From NCBI RefSeq assembly GCF_016583745.1, contig NZ_NRRQ01000002.1, positions 1-64,000 on the forward strand: a stretch of DNA of 64,000 nt. The letters are read 5' to 3'. The notes under the pieces were generated by a model. The model was not told the origin of the DNA, did no database searches, and worked only from the letters and a program-made list of their open reading frames with translations. This stretch comes from Chromatium okenii. Its GTDB lineage: Bacteria; Pseudomonadota; Gammaproteobacteria; Chromatiales; Chromatiaceae. Positions within the stretch are counted from its first letter, which is position 1, and each line of letters begins with the position of its first letter. This document shows, in pieces, positions 28,701-36,613 of the stretch. A program made the position numbers and the translations under genes.

Positions 28701-28887
28701 TCACGGCTTGCCGACTGCGTATGGCATTCTGAATCTCGCGCTGCGACCTGCAAATGATGGCACCATTACCGCGCAAGTAAATGGTGATTTTCATTTACCG
28801 CCGGGCGGGATTCAATTCGCACTGCCAGCAGAATATACATTGACGGTGATTCAAATAGAACCTACACATGAACTGCACCATGAATAA
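25723..28887 (+). CDS. Large glycosidase with discoidin-like and (alpha/alpha)6-barrel domains, repeat-bearing
   Basis: A protein of 1054 residues (1081 if started at 25642). An N-terminal beta-sandwich (about residues 20-160) is followed by an F5/8-type C (discoidin-like) carbohydrate-binding region with AALDGKATTCWRPE and SSARYLRLTVA. The C-terminal half resembles six-hairpin glycosidases (TRSWIRDGAGMVAALLRFG, then GNVPCCVDATGADWLPEHDSHGQ split by the loop, and YWDDFWALRGLKDA), so an exo-acting glycosidase is likely. No signal peptide is seen with either start, suggesting a cytoplasmic enzyme. About 45 residues near 405-449 derive from an inserted palindromic repeat. The ATG at 25723 was chosen because homology-like sequence begins after it. 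The substrate is unknown. Confidence 0.75.
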   Translation: MHTQILDAFSNLAIWSPITSGQAQLTLTPNTSAAAPAMQLDFDFAGGGGFVVARRELSLQLPDSYAFLLDIRTAAPANAFEFKLIDPSGANVWRYRDEHFNFLTDWHTLRIPNRAIEFGWGPAGGGSAGAIGAIEIVIAAGPGGQGQVWLANLRLEDRTPSQLPLLCASSGDPAAALDGKATTCWRPEQVPAQLTVDFQEERDFGGLLLHWETTAAREFAVHTSADGSTWCERYTAPHAAGRCNPVYLPNSSARYLRLTVAAPAGAPLPGLIALELQPDAFARSQHDFFHHLAAAAPRGRYPRWLSREQSYWTPVDVPDGAVAALFNEDGAVEVTRAGCMIEPLLTVSTATGTQVVTWADCEIQPALLTPPLPIPQSRWHWREGEMALELTVTACASREIPEIPQIPPSPPFSKGGDEEVPFSKGGDEESPPLEKGGWGDLRSGSWGDLSSNIWLNLRYHLQNQGTTPLQIGIHAALRPFQVSPAWQGWRDIGGVSPIRELAWRDGAVWVNGALTLVPLTAPSGFGAAAFDEGLISDYLAAATLPTAQTVSDPFGFASGALRFDVTLAPGAAAEVLLTAPMTPALERPTNWQPAPFAHAQKQWSAALNAVSFELPPAALEYFHACQGALAHILMTRDGAALQPGARRYTRSWIRDGAGMVAALLRFGRAPEAAAFIRWYAPFQAPDGNVPCCVDATGADWLPEHDSHGQLIFVVAEYYRFTGDRQLVAELWPAVQRAVAYLQHLRAQRLTADYQNGACFGLLPESVSHEGYLAHPVHSYWDDFWALRGLKDAVQLAQVMAETALAQEWTALHDDFAATLHASLACTMREREIEFLPGSVEWADPDPTATANALTLIDDLHALPNAVLQRSFDLFMERFRAMHGANPVAWTNYTPYEIRIIGALVRLDRRDEAHELAQFFLSERRPPVWNQWPEIAWRDPQAPGHQGDLPHTWISAEYCLVFRDLFVYEREIDQALVIGAGIPAAWLAAGAIVIHGLPTAYGILNLALRPANDGTITAQVNGDFHLPPGGIQFALPAEYTLTVIQIEPTHELHHE
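26936..27070. repeat. GC-rich palindromic repeat, copy B (inside the glycosidase gene)
   Basis: The second copy of the element seen in murD: C-rich left arm, two direct internal units (CCTTTTTCAAAGGGGGGAGA), then the right arm CCCCCCTTTGGAAAAGGGGG followed by GTTGGGGGGATTT. It is translated in the same phase as copy A, giving PPFSKGG and PPLEKGGWGDL. A further short direct echo, GCAGTTGGGGGGATTT, follows at 27055-27070. Confidence 0.85.
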
Positions 28888-29419
28888 TAAACCAATGCCT
28901 TGGTTAGTCGTATTATTGACGCTGATGAGCGCAACAGTTGCGGCGGAAGAATCCTTTTTGCCGAATATGCAACGCGCCCCCAAAGAAGTCATCACTGACC
29001 ACGCACTGCCGGAAGATCAAGTGCCATTGCCGGCATGGCCGCGTGATGCGGATTTATTAGAATTAACGCTCGATGGCGCAGCGTCGCCATTTCGTTATTT
29101 CATAGATCGCCAGCAACTCTTAATTGATAAAAATGGCGTCGTGCGCTACGTCATCGTAATTGAAAGCCGCAACGGCGGACGCAATGTTGCTTATGAGGGC
29201 ATTCGTTGCAGCGCCAAAGGTCAAGCCAAAACATTCGCTTATGGCGCGAGCAATCAATTCGTCGTTTTAACTGACGCGCAATGGGAGCCGCTCGCCACTT
29301 CTGCCAGCTTATACTATCAACAAGAATTGTGGCGCTTTCACTTTTGCAATGCGCTTGAATTCCGCCCGCGCCCTAAAACCGATATTCTCTACAGCCTCAC
29401 GGCGCAACGCGCCCATTGA
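28880..29419 (+). CDS. CNP1-like family exported protein
   Basis: A protein of 179 residues with a signal peptide (MNNKPMPWLVVLLTLMSATV, cleavage near AAE). The mature part matches the pattern of the CNP1-like family: FRYFIDRQQLLIDKNGVVRYVIVIESRNGGRN broken by the turn at DKNG, then YEGIRCSAKGQAKTFAYG and two further cysteines. The biochemical role of the family is unknown; a periplasmic location is expected. The start overlaps the glycosidase stop by 8 bases (20 if the ATG at 28868 is used), so the two genes are coupled. Confidence 0.8.
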   Translation: MNNKPMPWLVVLLTLMSATVAAEESFLPNMQRAPKEVITDHALPEDQVPLPAWPRDADLLELTLDGAASPFRYFIDRQQLLIDKNGVVRYVIVIESRNGGRNVAYEGIRCSAKGQAKTFAYGASNQFVVLTDAQWEPLATSASLYYQQELWRFHFCNALEFRPRPKTDILYSLTAQRAH

Positions 29420-29438
29420 CAAAACGTTGTGATTGATT

Positions 29439-31472
29439 ATGAACAACCCCTTACTCACGCTTTCCGAATTACCCGCATTTACTGCCATTCGCCCCGAACA
29501 TATTGAACCAGCATTGGATGCGCAATTGGCAGCGTGTCGCGCTTGTATTGCGGATTTAACCGCAACTGTGACTGCGCCAACGTGGGAAAACTTTATTGAA
29601 CCATTAGATGAAGCGGATGATCGCTTAAATCGCAGTTGGTCGCCGGTGGGTCATTTGAATGGCGTGCTCAATTCTGAAGAACTGCGGTTGGCGTATAACG
29701 CTTGTTTACCAAAACTGAGCGCGTATGGCACCGAAGTTGGACAAAATGAAGCCTTATTTCATGCGTATCAAAGCATCGCAGCGCAGGATGATTTGAATAC
29801 GGCACAACGCCAAGTCATTGATAACGCGCTGCGTGATTTTCATTTGTCTGGCGTTGCATTACCCGCTGACAAAAAGGCGCGTTATAAAGCCATCAATCAG
29901 GAATTATCACAATTAACCAGCACCTTTGCTGAGAACGTGCTGGATGCCACCAATGCGTGGAGCAAGTTAATCACTGATTCCGCGCAATTATCGGGCTTGC
30001 CAGAATCAGCATTGGGATTAGCGCGACAAAATGCGGCACAACACGGAGAAGACGGTTGGCGCTTTACTTTAGACATGCCATCTTATTTGCCAATAATGAT
30101 GTATGCCGATGATCGAGAATTGCGGTTTGAATGTTATCAAGCCTTTTGCACTCGCGCTTCTGAGCAAGGACCACACGCTGGACAATGGGATAACAGTGAC
30201 AATTTAGAGCGCATTTTAGCGTTGCGGCATGAATTAGCGCAATTATTGGGTTTTGCCAATTACGCCGAGCGTTCATTAGCGACCAAGATGGCGCGTTCAC
30301 CTGCTGAAGTATTGGCATTTCTCAATGATTTAGCGCAGCGTTCCGTATTGCAGGCGCGACGTGAATTGGCAGAATTAACTGCATTTGCGCAAGAGCATTA
30401 TGGCGTCGCGGTGTTGGAACCTTGGGATATTGCTTATTACGCTGAAAAGCTGCGCGTAGCGCGTTATCAAATCAGCCAAGAAGAATTACGCCCTTATTTC
30501 TCTTTGTCGCGGGTATTATCTGGTTTATTTAGCGTAGTAGAGCGACTGTTTGGAATTCGTGTGCAGGAAGTCACCGACTTTGAAACCTATCATCCTGATG
30601 TGCGCTTTTTTGAAATTATAGACAGCGATTCCAAGCAAATACGCGGACAGTTTTATCTTGATCCTTTTGCGCGGCAACAAAAACGCGGCGGGGCATGGAT
30701 GGATGTGTGCGTGAATCGCTTGCGCAATTCACAGAGAGAACAACTTCCGGTGGCGTATTTGGTGTGCAATTTTCCGCCACCAGTGGGCAATACGCCGTCA
30801 CTTTTAACGCATCAAGATGTACAAACGTTGTTTCACGAATTCGGGCACGGGCTGCATCATTTATTAACAAAAATTGATTATCCCTGTGTAGCCGGTATTA
30901 ACGGCGTTCCTTGGGATGCGGTTGAATTGCCGAGTCAGTTTTTGGAGAATTGGTGCTGGGAGCGCGAATCGCTGGATTTATTCGCAACGCATTGGGAAAC
31001 TGGCGCGGCGCTGCCTGCTGAATTATTCGAGCGCATGATTGCAGCTAAGAATTTTCAATCGGCAATGCAGATGGTGCGGCAATTGGAATTTGCGTTATTT
31101 GATTTTCGGGTGCATTTAGAATATGACCCAGCTTGCGGGGCGCAGATTCCCGCATTGATTGCGCAAGTGCGCGAACAAGTTGCCGTGATTCAACCACCGG
31201 CATTTAATCGTTTTGCGCACAGTTTTTCCCATATTTTTGCTGGCGGTTATGCAGCAGGATATTACAGCTATAAATGGGCGGAAGTGTTATCTGCTGATGC
31301 GTTTTCGCTCTTTGAAGAACAGGGCGTATTTAATGCAGCAACGGGACGTGCTTTTTGCCAACACATTCTTGAGCGCGGAGGTTCTGAGGCGGCGATGAAT
31401 TTGTATATTCAATTTCGCGGACGTGAACCGAATACAGAAGCGTTATTGCGACGTACTGGGATAGCTGCGTAA
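29439..31472 (+). CDS. prlC: Oligopeptidase A (M3 family metallopeptidase)
   Basis: A cytoplasmic zinc oligopeptidase of 677 residues that degrades short peptides, including cleaved signal peptides. The zinc-binding motif HEFGHGLHH lies near residue 466, with the downstream glutamate in VELPSQFLENW. The C-terminal FAHSFSHIFAGGYAAGYYSY is characteristic of PrlC/OpdA. The frame extends to a TTG at 29433, but the ATG at 29439 matches the family start. It follows the CNP1-like gene by 19 bp. No terminator was recognised after it. Confidence 0.95.
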   Translation: MNNPLLTLSELPAFTAIRPEHIEPALDAQLAACRACIADLTATVTAPTWENFIEPLDEADDRLNRSWSPVGHLNGVLNSEELRLAYNACLPKLSAYGTEVGQNEALFHAYQSIAAQDDLNTAQRQVIDNALRDFHLSGVALPADKKARYKAINQELSQLTSTFAENVLDATNAWSKLITDSAQLSGLPESALGLARQNAAQHGEDGWRFTLDMPSYLPIMMYADDRELRFECYQAFCTRASEQGPHAGQWDNSDNLERILALRHELAQLLGFANYAERSLATKMARSPAEVLAFLNDLAQRSVLQARRELAELTAFAQEHYGVAVLEPWDIAYYAEKLRVARYQISQEELRPYFSLSRVLSGLFSVVERLFGIRVQEVTDFETYHPDVRFFEIIDSDSKQIRGQFYLDPFARQQKRGGAWMDVCVNRLRNSQREQLPVAYLVCNFPPPVGNTPSLLTHQDVQTLFHEFGHGLHHLLTKIDYPCVAGINGVPWDAVELPSQFLENWCWERESLDLFATHWETGAALPAELFERMIAAKNFQSAMQMVRQLEFALFDFRVHLEYDPACGAQIPALIAQVREQVAVIQPPAFNRFAHSFSHIFAGGYAAGYYSYKWAEVLSADAFSLFEEQGVFNAATGRAFCQHILERGGSEAAMNLYIQFRGREPNTEALLRRTGIAA

Positions 31473-31508
31473 CTGTTGCGTTATTTAGACAGCGCATGAG
31501 GTGTATGA

Positions 31509-31796
31509 TTGAGCATTGTTTTTGAATGGAACACTCATAAAGCAATTATCAATGTTGAAAAACATGGTGTTTGTTTTAGTGAAGCGATCACCATCTTTAA
31601 CGATCCTTTAGCAAAGATTTTTACAGATGTATGGCATTCACAAAATGAACACCGTGAAATCATTATTGGTCATTGTAGAGATGAAAGATTGTGCCTAGTT
31701 GTTTTTACTGCAATTAGCGATGATCGCTATCGAATAATCAGTGCTCGCATTGCGACACCAAAGGAGCAACGTTGTTATGAACAGCAGATTAGATGA
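31509..31796 (+). CDS. BrnT-like toxin
   Basis: A 95-residue protein of the BrnT family, a RelE-fold ribonuclease toxin. It shows FEWNTHKAIINVEKHGVCFSEAITIFND (the usual FEWDxxKxxxNxxKHGVxF pattern), then REIIIGHCRDERLCLVVFTA and the C-terminal YRIISARIATPKEQRCYE. The start is TTG at 31509, placed 7 nt after GAGG; no in-frame ATG is available. The antitoxin gene overlaps its 3' end by 20 bases. Confidence 0.85.
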   Translation: MSIVFEWNTHKAIINVEKHGVCFSEAITIFNDPLAKIFTDVWHSQNEHREIIIGHCRDERLCLVVFTAISDDRYRIISARIATPKEQRCYEQQIR

Positions 31797-31998
31797 TATG
31801 TTGTCGGAGTATGAATTTGACTATTCACTTGCGCAGCCAAATCGTTTTGCAACACAAACAACGGTTGCAGTGGCATTACAAGAAGATGTGTTGTCATATC
31901 TTGAGGCGCTGGCTTTAATTAAGGGATTGCCACTGGGTACCATAGTCAATGATCTGTTAAAAAAAGACATTGAATTGATTAAAGCAGTGACTGTATAA
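31777..31998 (+). CDS. BrnA-like antitoxin
   Basis: A 73-residue protein encoded just after, and overlapping, the BrnT-like toxin. It begins MNSRLDDMLSEYEFDYSLAQ and carries a C-terminal helix-turn-helix/ribbon-like segment (QEDVLSYLEALALIKGLPLG). By position and size it should bind the toxin and repress the operon. The ATG at 31777 is preferred over a frame opening at 31741. The family is a weaker match than that of the toxin. Confidence 0.75.
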   Translation: MNSRLDDMLSEYEFDYSLAQPNRFATQTTVAVALQEDVLSYLEALALIKGLPLGTIVNDLLKKDIELIKAVTV

Positions 31999-32106
31999 AA
32001 CATCTTCGCTTTGAAAAAAGTTGGCAGTTGTCAACAAAGTGACAGCAATTGATGATGTAACAATTGCTGCTTCACACACCTAAAATCACTTTTAAGAATC
32101 TCATCT

Positions 32107-32589
32107 ATGCGAATAATGAAACCACCTATGACGCCACCATTCACTCCTTGGCTTTTAATGCTGACGGCGGTGTTATTTTCTGGCTGCGCCACCAAAAGCG
32201 TTAATAACGATTGGAGTCAACAGCGCAAAGAAGTTGTGCAAAACGGTTTAGCACAAATTGGTACGCCGTATGTGTATGGCGGTAAAAATCCTAATACGGG
32301 TTTTGATTGCAGTGGTTTGACGCAATATGTACATCAAGCGGCGGGAGTCTCTATTCCGCGTATGGCACGCGAACAACAACGCGCTGCTAAACCATTAAAA
32401 ACAGGAATTCCGCGTCCCGGCGATATGGTGTTTTTTGAAACGAAACCGGGTGTTTATCATGTCGGTTTAATGGTCGATCAAGATCGGTTTGTTCACGCTT
32501 CCACATCGCGCCAGCAGGTGAAGATTGACCGCTTGAAAACACCATATTGGACGGCGCGTTATCTGGGTGCGGGCACTTATCTCAACTGA
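32107..32589 (+). CDS. NlpC/P60-family lipoprotein (cell-wall endopeptidase)
   Basis: A 160-residue lipoprotein with an NlpC/P60 (C40) domain, probably cutting D-Glu-DAP bonds in peptidoglycan in the periplasm. The lipobox-like end of the signal is VLFSGC. The catalytic cysteine is in GFDCSGLTQYV (about residue 67), with the histidines in YHVGLMV and RFVHAS. The size matches the small Spr/NlpC type. Its neighbours are unrelated (a toxin-antitoxin pair and HiPIP). Confidence 0.9.
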   Translation: MRIMKPPMTPPFTPWLLMLTAVLFSGCATKSVNNDWSQQRKEVVQNGLAQIGTPYVYGGKNPNTGFDCSGLTQYVHQAAGVSIPRMAREQQRAAKPLKTGIPRPGDMVFFETKPGVYHVGLMVDQDRFVHASTSRQQVKIDRLKTPYWTARYLGAGTYLN

Positions 32590-32714
32590 CCGCTACAACG
32601 CAGGTGACTCGTATTTTTTGCGCGCCTGTAGCACAATGTCAGACGCCTTCCGGCTGCTGGCTGGAAGTGTTGCAGAACCCATAACCGTATCGATTATTTT
32701 TAGGAGTGACATCA

Positions 32715-33077
32715 ATGTCCGATCAGCCAATCAGTCAAAGCCGTCGTGATGCCGTTAAAGTGATGTTGGGCACCGCAGTTGCGATCCCGATGATCAACTT
32801 AGTCGGCTTTGGCACTGCTCACGCTGCTGCGCCAGCCAACGCCGTGACGCCTGATGACCCCACCGCACAAGCATTGAAGTACAGCCAAGATGCAACGCAG
32901 TCGATTCGTGATAGCGCCGCTCGTCCAGGTGCGCCGACCGGCGAACAACATTGTGCAACCTGCATGTTCATGCTGGCTGACCAAGGCGAAGGCGATTGGA
33001 AAGGCTGCTCGCTGTTCCCCGGCAAGTTGATTAACGTCAACGGCTGGTGTACTTCCTGGACGCTGAAGGCTGGCTAA
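32715..33077 (+). CDS. hip: High-potential iron-sulfur protein (HiPIP), Tat-exported
   Basis: A 120-residue periplasmic [4Fe-4S] electron carrier. The N-terminus is a twin-arginine signal ([19 protein letters not shown]) ending near AHAAA, consistent with export after cluster insertion. The four cluster cysteines are at about 80, 83, 98 and 112 (CATC...GCSLF...GWCTSW), the HiPIP spacing. HiPIPs pass electrons from the bc1 complex to reaction centres or terminal oxidases in purple and sulfur-oxidising bacteria. A good Shine-Dalgarno AGGAG lies 8 nt before the ATG at 32715. A terminator follows, so it is probably monocistronic. Confidence 0.95.
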   Translation: MSDQPISQSRRDAVKVMLGTAVAIPMINLVGFGTAHAAAPANAVTPDDPTAQALKYSQDATQSIRDSAARPGAPTGEQHCATCMFMLADQGEGDWKGCSLFPGKLINVNGWCTSWTLKAG

Positions 33078-33110
33078 GTTTTCGCTGCCACGCTTCTCCA
33101 AAGCGAGTTC

Positions 33111-33137
33111 AAAAACGGGGCCGCTGGTCCCGTTTTT
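33111..33137 (+). terminator. Rho-independent terminator after hip
   Basis: A 9-bp stem AAAAACGGG/CCCGTTTTT with a 9-nt loop, ending in five T residues, 34 bp after the HiPIP stop codon. Confidence 0.8.
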
Positions 33138-33163
33138 CATTCTCTGGTTTTTATAAAAAATCG

Positions 33164-34003
33164 ATGACTATTTCGCGCAAGCCCATCCCACCATTTCAAG
33201 CCACTTCAGAAGATGCCACCGCGACGGCGGCGCTGTCGCATTGGCGGCTCGCACTGCTGCGCGGCACCATTTGGGGGCTGCACGGCATGATTTATGCGCC
33301 GTTGTTTACCGGTTTGACCGAGCTGTTAAAAAGTCTCGGCGTCGGTGCGCCCACGCCAGTCATCGCCGCGACCATCACCGGCACCATCACCGCCGTGCTT
33401 TACGGTGCCCGCGAAATCTCGCTGATGAGTTCTGGCATCGGTGCCGCGATTGGGGTTCTGTTATTGATTGTTTTAACTGGACCTTTTGCCTTTCTACAAA
33501 CGATTTTGATCGCAGCCGTCGTGGCCGCCATCGCCGGATTAACGATCCGATTTCCCACCCGCTGCGCCACCCACGTCGCACCCAAAGCCTTATCTGGACT
33601 CGCAGCAGGTACCATCGGCGGTCTGATTGTGATGGTGACGGAACGCCAACTCGACGCCCCGCTCAGTTTGAGCGTCGTGCTCGCCATCTTGGTCAGCGTC
33701 AACGGCTTGCTCTATGTATTGACGCTGCGCTGGTGGGTCGCCTTCACCGATCAACTCTGCAACACCATCATTCCCTGTTATATCGCGGAGGCATTCATCA
33801 TGGCGTTATTGGCAAGCGTTGCTGCCGGCAGCGTGTGGCTGGTCAGCGGGCCTTTGACCAATGCCGAAGGACTGTGGTGGCAAACCGCCAGTCTCGGAAT
33901 GCACGCGCAGCTCGTGCCCGCCATCGTCGGTGGCATCGTCGGCGGCAGCGTTGCCGGCATGATTTTTGAGTTATTCCGCCTGTCTTGGGTCAGTGACCTG
34001 TAA
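33164..34003 (+). CDS. Polytopic membrane protein of unknown function
   Basis: A 279-residue integral membrane protein with about seven hydrophobic segments rich in small residues (AATITGTITAVLYGAREI, ILIAAVVAAIAGL, AIVGGIVGGSVAGMIFE), giving glycine-zipper-like patterns. The N-terminal 40 residues are soluble. I do not recognise the family. The frame opens at 33047 inside hip, but that leader looks like antisense-type sequence, so the ATG at 33164 is preferred. It lies between the hip terminator and rlmE, 5 bp upstream of the latter, so it is probably co-transcribed with rlmE and perhaps ftsH. Confidence 0.7.
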   Translation: MTISRKPIPPFQATSEDATATAALSHWRLALLRGTIWGLHGMIYAPLFTGLTELLKSLGVGAPTPVIAATITGTITAVLYGAREISLMSSGIGAAIGVLLLIVLTGPFAFLQTILIAAVVAAIAGLTIRFPTRCATHVAPKALSGLAAGTIGGLIVMVTERQLDAPLSLSVVLAILVSVNGLLYVLTLRWWVAFTDQLCNTIIPCYIAEAFIMALLASVAAGSVWLVSGPLTNAEGLWWQTASLGMHAQLVPAIVGGIVGGSVAGMIFELFRLSWVSDL

Positions 34004-34008
34004 TTGCG

Positions 34009-34641
34009 ATGGCAAAAAGCAAATCCAGTCGGCGCTGGCTCGACCGGCACGTCAACGACCCTTACGTCAAACAATCGCTGCGGGACGGCTATCGCTCCCG
34101 CGCCGCGTATAAACTGCTGGAATTACAAGAGAAAGAACGCATTTTGCAGCCAGGCACCCGCGTGTTGGATTTGGGCGCAGCGCCGGGCAGTTGGTCACAG
34201 ATCGCCCGCCGTCTCGTCGGTACGACCGGCTGCGTGATTGCGCTTGATCTGCTGCCGCTGGAGCCGCTGCCGGAGGTGCAATTCATACAGGGCGATTTCC
34301 GCGAAGAAGCAGTGCTGGCGCAACTGCGGGAGTTGATTGGCAACCAACGGCTGGACGTGGTGTTGTCGGACATGGCACCCAATATCACCGGCACGACAGT
34401 GGTTGACCAAGCGCGGATGGTCTATCTATTGGAATTGGCGCTGGCGCTGGCGCAGGAACAGCTCAAACCCAACGGTGCATTGATTCTGAAAGCGTTTCAA
34501 GGCGAAGGATTTGATACCTTTTTGCACGACCTGCGCGGCAGTTTTACGCGGGTAGCGCAGCGCAAACCGCTGGCATCTCGCGCCGAAAGTCGGGAGATTT
34601 ATCTGGTAGCGCGTGGATTTAAAGCATCATCTCGTTCTTAA
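34009..34641 (+). CDS. rlmE: 23S rRNA (uridine-2'-O)-methyltransferase RlmE
   Basis: A 210-residue FtsJ/RrmJ enzyme that 2'-O-methylates U2552 (E. coli numbering) in the A loop of 23S rRNA at a late step of 50S maturation. The SAM motif is LDLGAAPGSWSQ (about residue 54). The K-D-K-E catalytic set falls in RSRAAYKLLEL, VLSDMAPN, ALILKAFQG and the C-terminal ESREIYLVA. The rlmE-ftsH order is the standard one in gammaproteobacteria, here with a 70-bp gap. Confidence 0.96.
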   Translation: MAKSKSSRRWLDRHVNDPYVKQSLRDGYRSRAAYKLLELQEKERILQPGTRVLDLGAAPGSWSQIARRLVGTTGCVIALDLLPLEPLPEVQFIQGDFREEAVLAQLRELIGNQRLDVVLSDMAPNITGTTVVDQARMVYLLELALALAQEQLKPNGALILKAFQGEGFDTFLHDLRGSFTRVAQRKPLASRAESREIYLVARGFKASSRS

Positions 34642-34711
34642 ATAGCGGCGCTGCGGCACAATGTCGCCACACTGTTTTGCAATTGATCATTAAACAAAAA
34701 GGCTGACTGCG

Positions 34712-36610
34712 ATGAGTGATATGGCAAAAAATTTACTGTTATGGGTCGTCATCGCCATTGTGCTGATGTCTGTGTTTAATAATTTCACCACCGTTCAAAC
34801 TGCGCCACGGACATTGAATTATTCGGATTTTATTGCGCAAGTGAAACAGAGCGCAGTGCGCGAGGTGATGATTCAAGGACGCTTAATTGAAGGTGTCACT
34901 GCTTCCGGTCAACGCTTCAAAACTTACAGCCCCGGCGATGATGGTTTAGTCGGTGATTTATTGAACAATCAAGTCGTGATTAAAGCAGAATCACCGCCCA
35001 AACAATCCATTTTAATGCAGATTTTAATTAACTGGTTTCCGCTGTTAATTCTGGTAGTGATTTGGGTGTTTTTTATGCGCCAGATGCAGGGCGGTTCTGG
35101 TGGACGGAATGCAATGTCATTCGGTAAAAGTCGGGCGCGGCTATTGTCGGAAGATCAGATTAAAGTGACTTTTCAAGATGTGGCGGGCGCAGAAGAAGCG
35201 AAAGAAGAAGTCGTTGAGATGGTGGATTTTTTGCGCGATCCCAGCAAATTCCAAAAGCTCGGCGGCAAAATCCCCAAAGGCGTGTTGATGGTGGGCCCGC
35301 CCGGTACTGGTAAAACCTTGCTGGCGCGTGCGATTGCTGGCGAGGCGAAGGTGCCATTTTTCAATATCTCTGGCTCCGATTTTGTGGAAATGTTCGTCGG
35401 CGTGGGCGCATCGCGGGTGCGCGATATGTTTGATCAAGCCAAGAAACAAGCGCCGTGCATTATTTTCATTGATGAAATTGACGCGGTGGGACGCCATCGC
35501 GGCGCAGGTTTGGGCGGCGGTCACGATGAACGTGAGCAAACCTTGAATCAGTTGCTGGTGGAAATGGACGGTTTTGAGGGCAGCGAGGGCGTGATTGTGA
35601 TCGCCGCCACCAACCGCCCCGACGTGCTTGATCCCGCATTGTTGCGCCCTGGGCGCTTTGATCGGCAGGTGGTGGTGCCGTTGCCAGACGTGCGCGGGCG
35701 CGAGCAGATTTTGAAAGTTCACATGCGCAAAATTCCGGCGGCTGAGGATGTGAAGGCGTCGATTTTGGCACGCGGAACGCCCGGTTTTTCTGGCGCTGAT
35801 TTAGCCAATTTAATTAACGAGGCGGCATTATTTGCTGCGCGTTCTAATAAGAAATTGGTGGAAATGGGCGATATGGAAAAAGCCAAGGATAAAATTATGA
35901 TGGGCGCAGAACGGCGCTCCATGGTGATGTCCGAGGATGAAAAGCGAATGACCGCGTATCACGAAGCGGGGCATGTGATTGTTGGGCGTTTAGTGCCCGC
36001 ACATGATCCGGTGCATAAGGTGAGCATTATTCCGCGAGGGCGAGCGTTGGGCGTCACGTTATTTTTACCCGATGGTGATCGGTTTAGTTATAGCAAAGAA
36101 CGTTTAGAAAGTAGCATTGCGGGATTGTTTGGTGGGCGTTTAGCTGAAGAACTTGTGTATGGCGCTGAATGCGTGACCACTGGGGCGCAAAACGATATTC
36201 ATCGCGCTACGGAAATCGCACGCAATATGGTCACGAAGTGGGGGTTATCTGCCAAGTTAGGGCCATTAACCTATAGCGATGAACAGCAAGAAGTGTTTCT
36301 CGGTCATTCGGTGGCGCAGCATAAAAGTGTATCCGATGAAACCACGCATTTAATTGATGAAGAAATCCGCGTGTTTATTGAGCGCAATTATGAGCGGGCG
36401 CGGCATATTTTGCTCGATCACATGGAACAATTACATGCGATGGTGGCGGCGTTAATGAAATACGAAACGATTGATGCACACCAAATTGAGGACATCATGG
36501 CGGGACGGACGCCGCGCCCGCCGAAGGATTGGAATGATGATGACGCGCTGCCGACGCTGACGCCGCCCGGCAAGGTGCCCGATGCGGATGCTGCCGCGCA
36601 GGGGTGTTGA
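34712..36610 (+). CDS. ftsH: ATP-dependent zinc metalloprotease FtsH
   Basis: A 632-residue membrane-anchored AAA+ protease that degrades membrane proteins and short-lived regulators. Two transmembrane helices (about residues 7-22 and 100-121) flank a periplasmic domain. The AAA module has Walker A GPPGTGKT (about 195), Walker [14 protein letters not shown] and the second region of homology ([20 protein letters not shown], split at LDP). The zinc site is HEAGH (about 417). The C-terminus is proline-rich and acidic. A second ATG at 34721 is possible. glmM follows after 3 bp. Confidence 0.97.
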   Translation: MSDMAKNLLLWVVIAIVLMSVFNNFTTVQTAPRTLNYSDFIAQVKQSAVREVMIQGRLIEGVTASGQRFKTYSPGDDGLVGDLLNNQVVIKAESPPKQSILMQILINWFPLLILVVIWVFFMRQMQGGSGGRNAMSFGKSRARLLSEDQIKVTFQDVAGAEEAKEEVVEMVDFLRDPSKFQKLGGKIPKGVLMVGPPGTGKTLLARAIAGEAKVPFFNISGSDFVEMFVGVGASRVRDMFDQAKKQAPCIIFIDEIDAVGRHRGAGLGGGHDEREQTLNQLLVEMDGFEGSEGVIVIAATNRPDVLDPALLRPGRFDRQVVVPLPDVRGREQILKVHMRKIPAAEDVKASILARGTPGFSGADLANLINEAALFAARSNKKLVEMGDMEKAKDKIMMGAERRSMVMSEDEKRMTAYHEAGHVIVGRLVPAHDPVHKVSIIPRGRALGVTLFLPDGDRFSYSKERLESSIAGLFGGRLAEELVYGAECVTTGAQNDIHRATEIARNMVTKWGLSAKLGPLTYSDEQQEVFLGHSVAQHKSVSDETTHLIDEEIRVFIERNYERARHILLDHMEQLHAMVAALMKYETIDAHQIEDIMAGRTPRPPKDWNDDDALPTLTPPGKVPDADAAAQGC

Positions 36611-36613
36611 GCG

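Noticed and set aside
33047-33163. An N-terminal extension of the unknown membrane protein
   Set aside because: It overlaps the end of hip and the hip terminator, and its sequence is unlike the rest of the protein.
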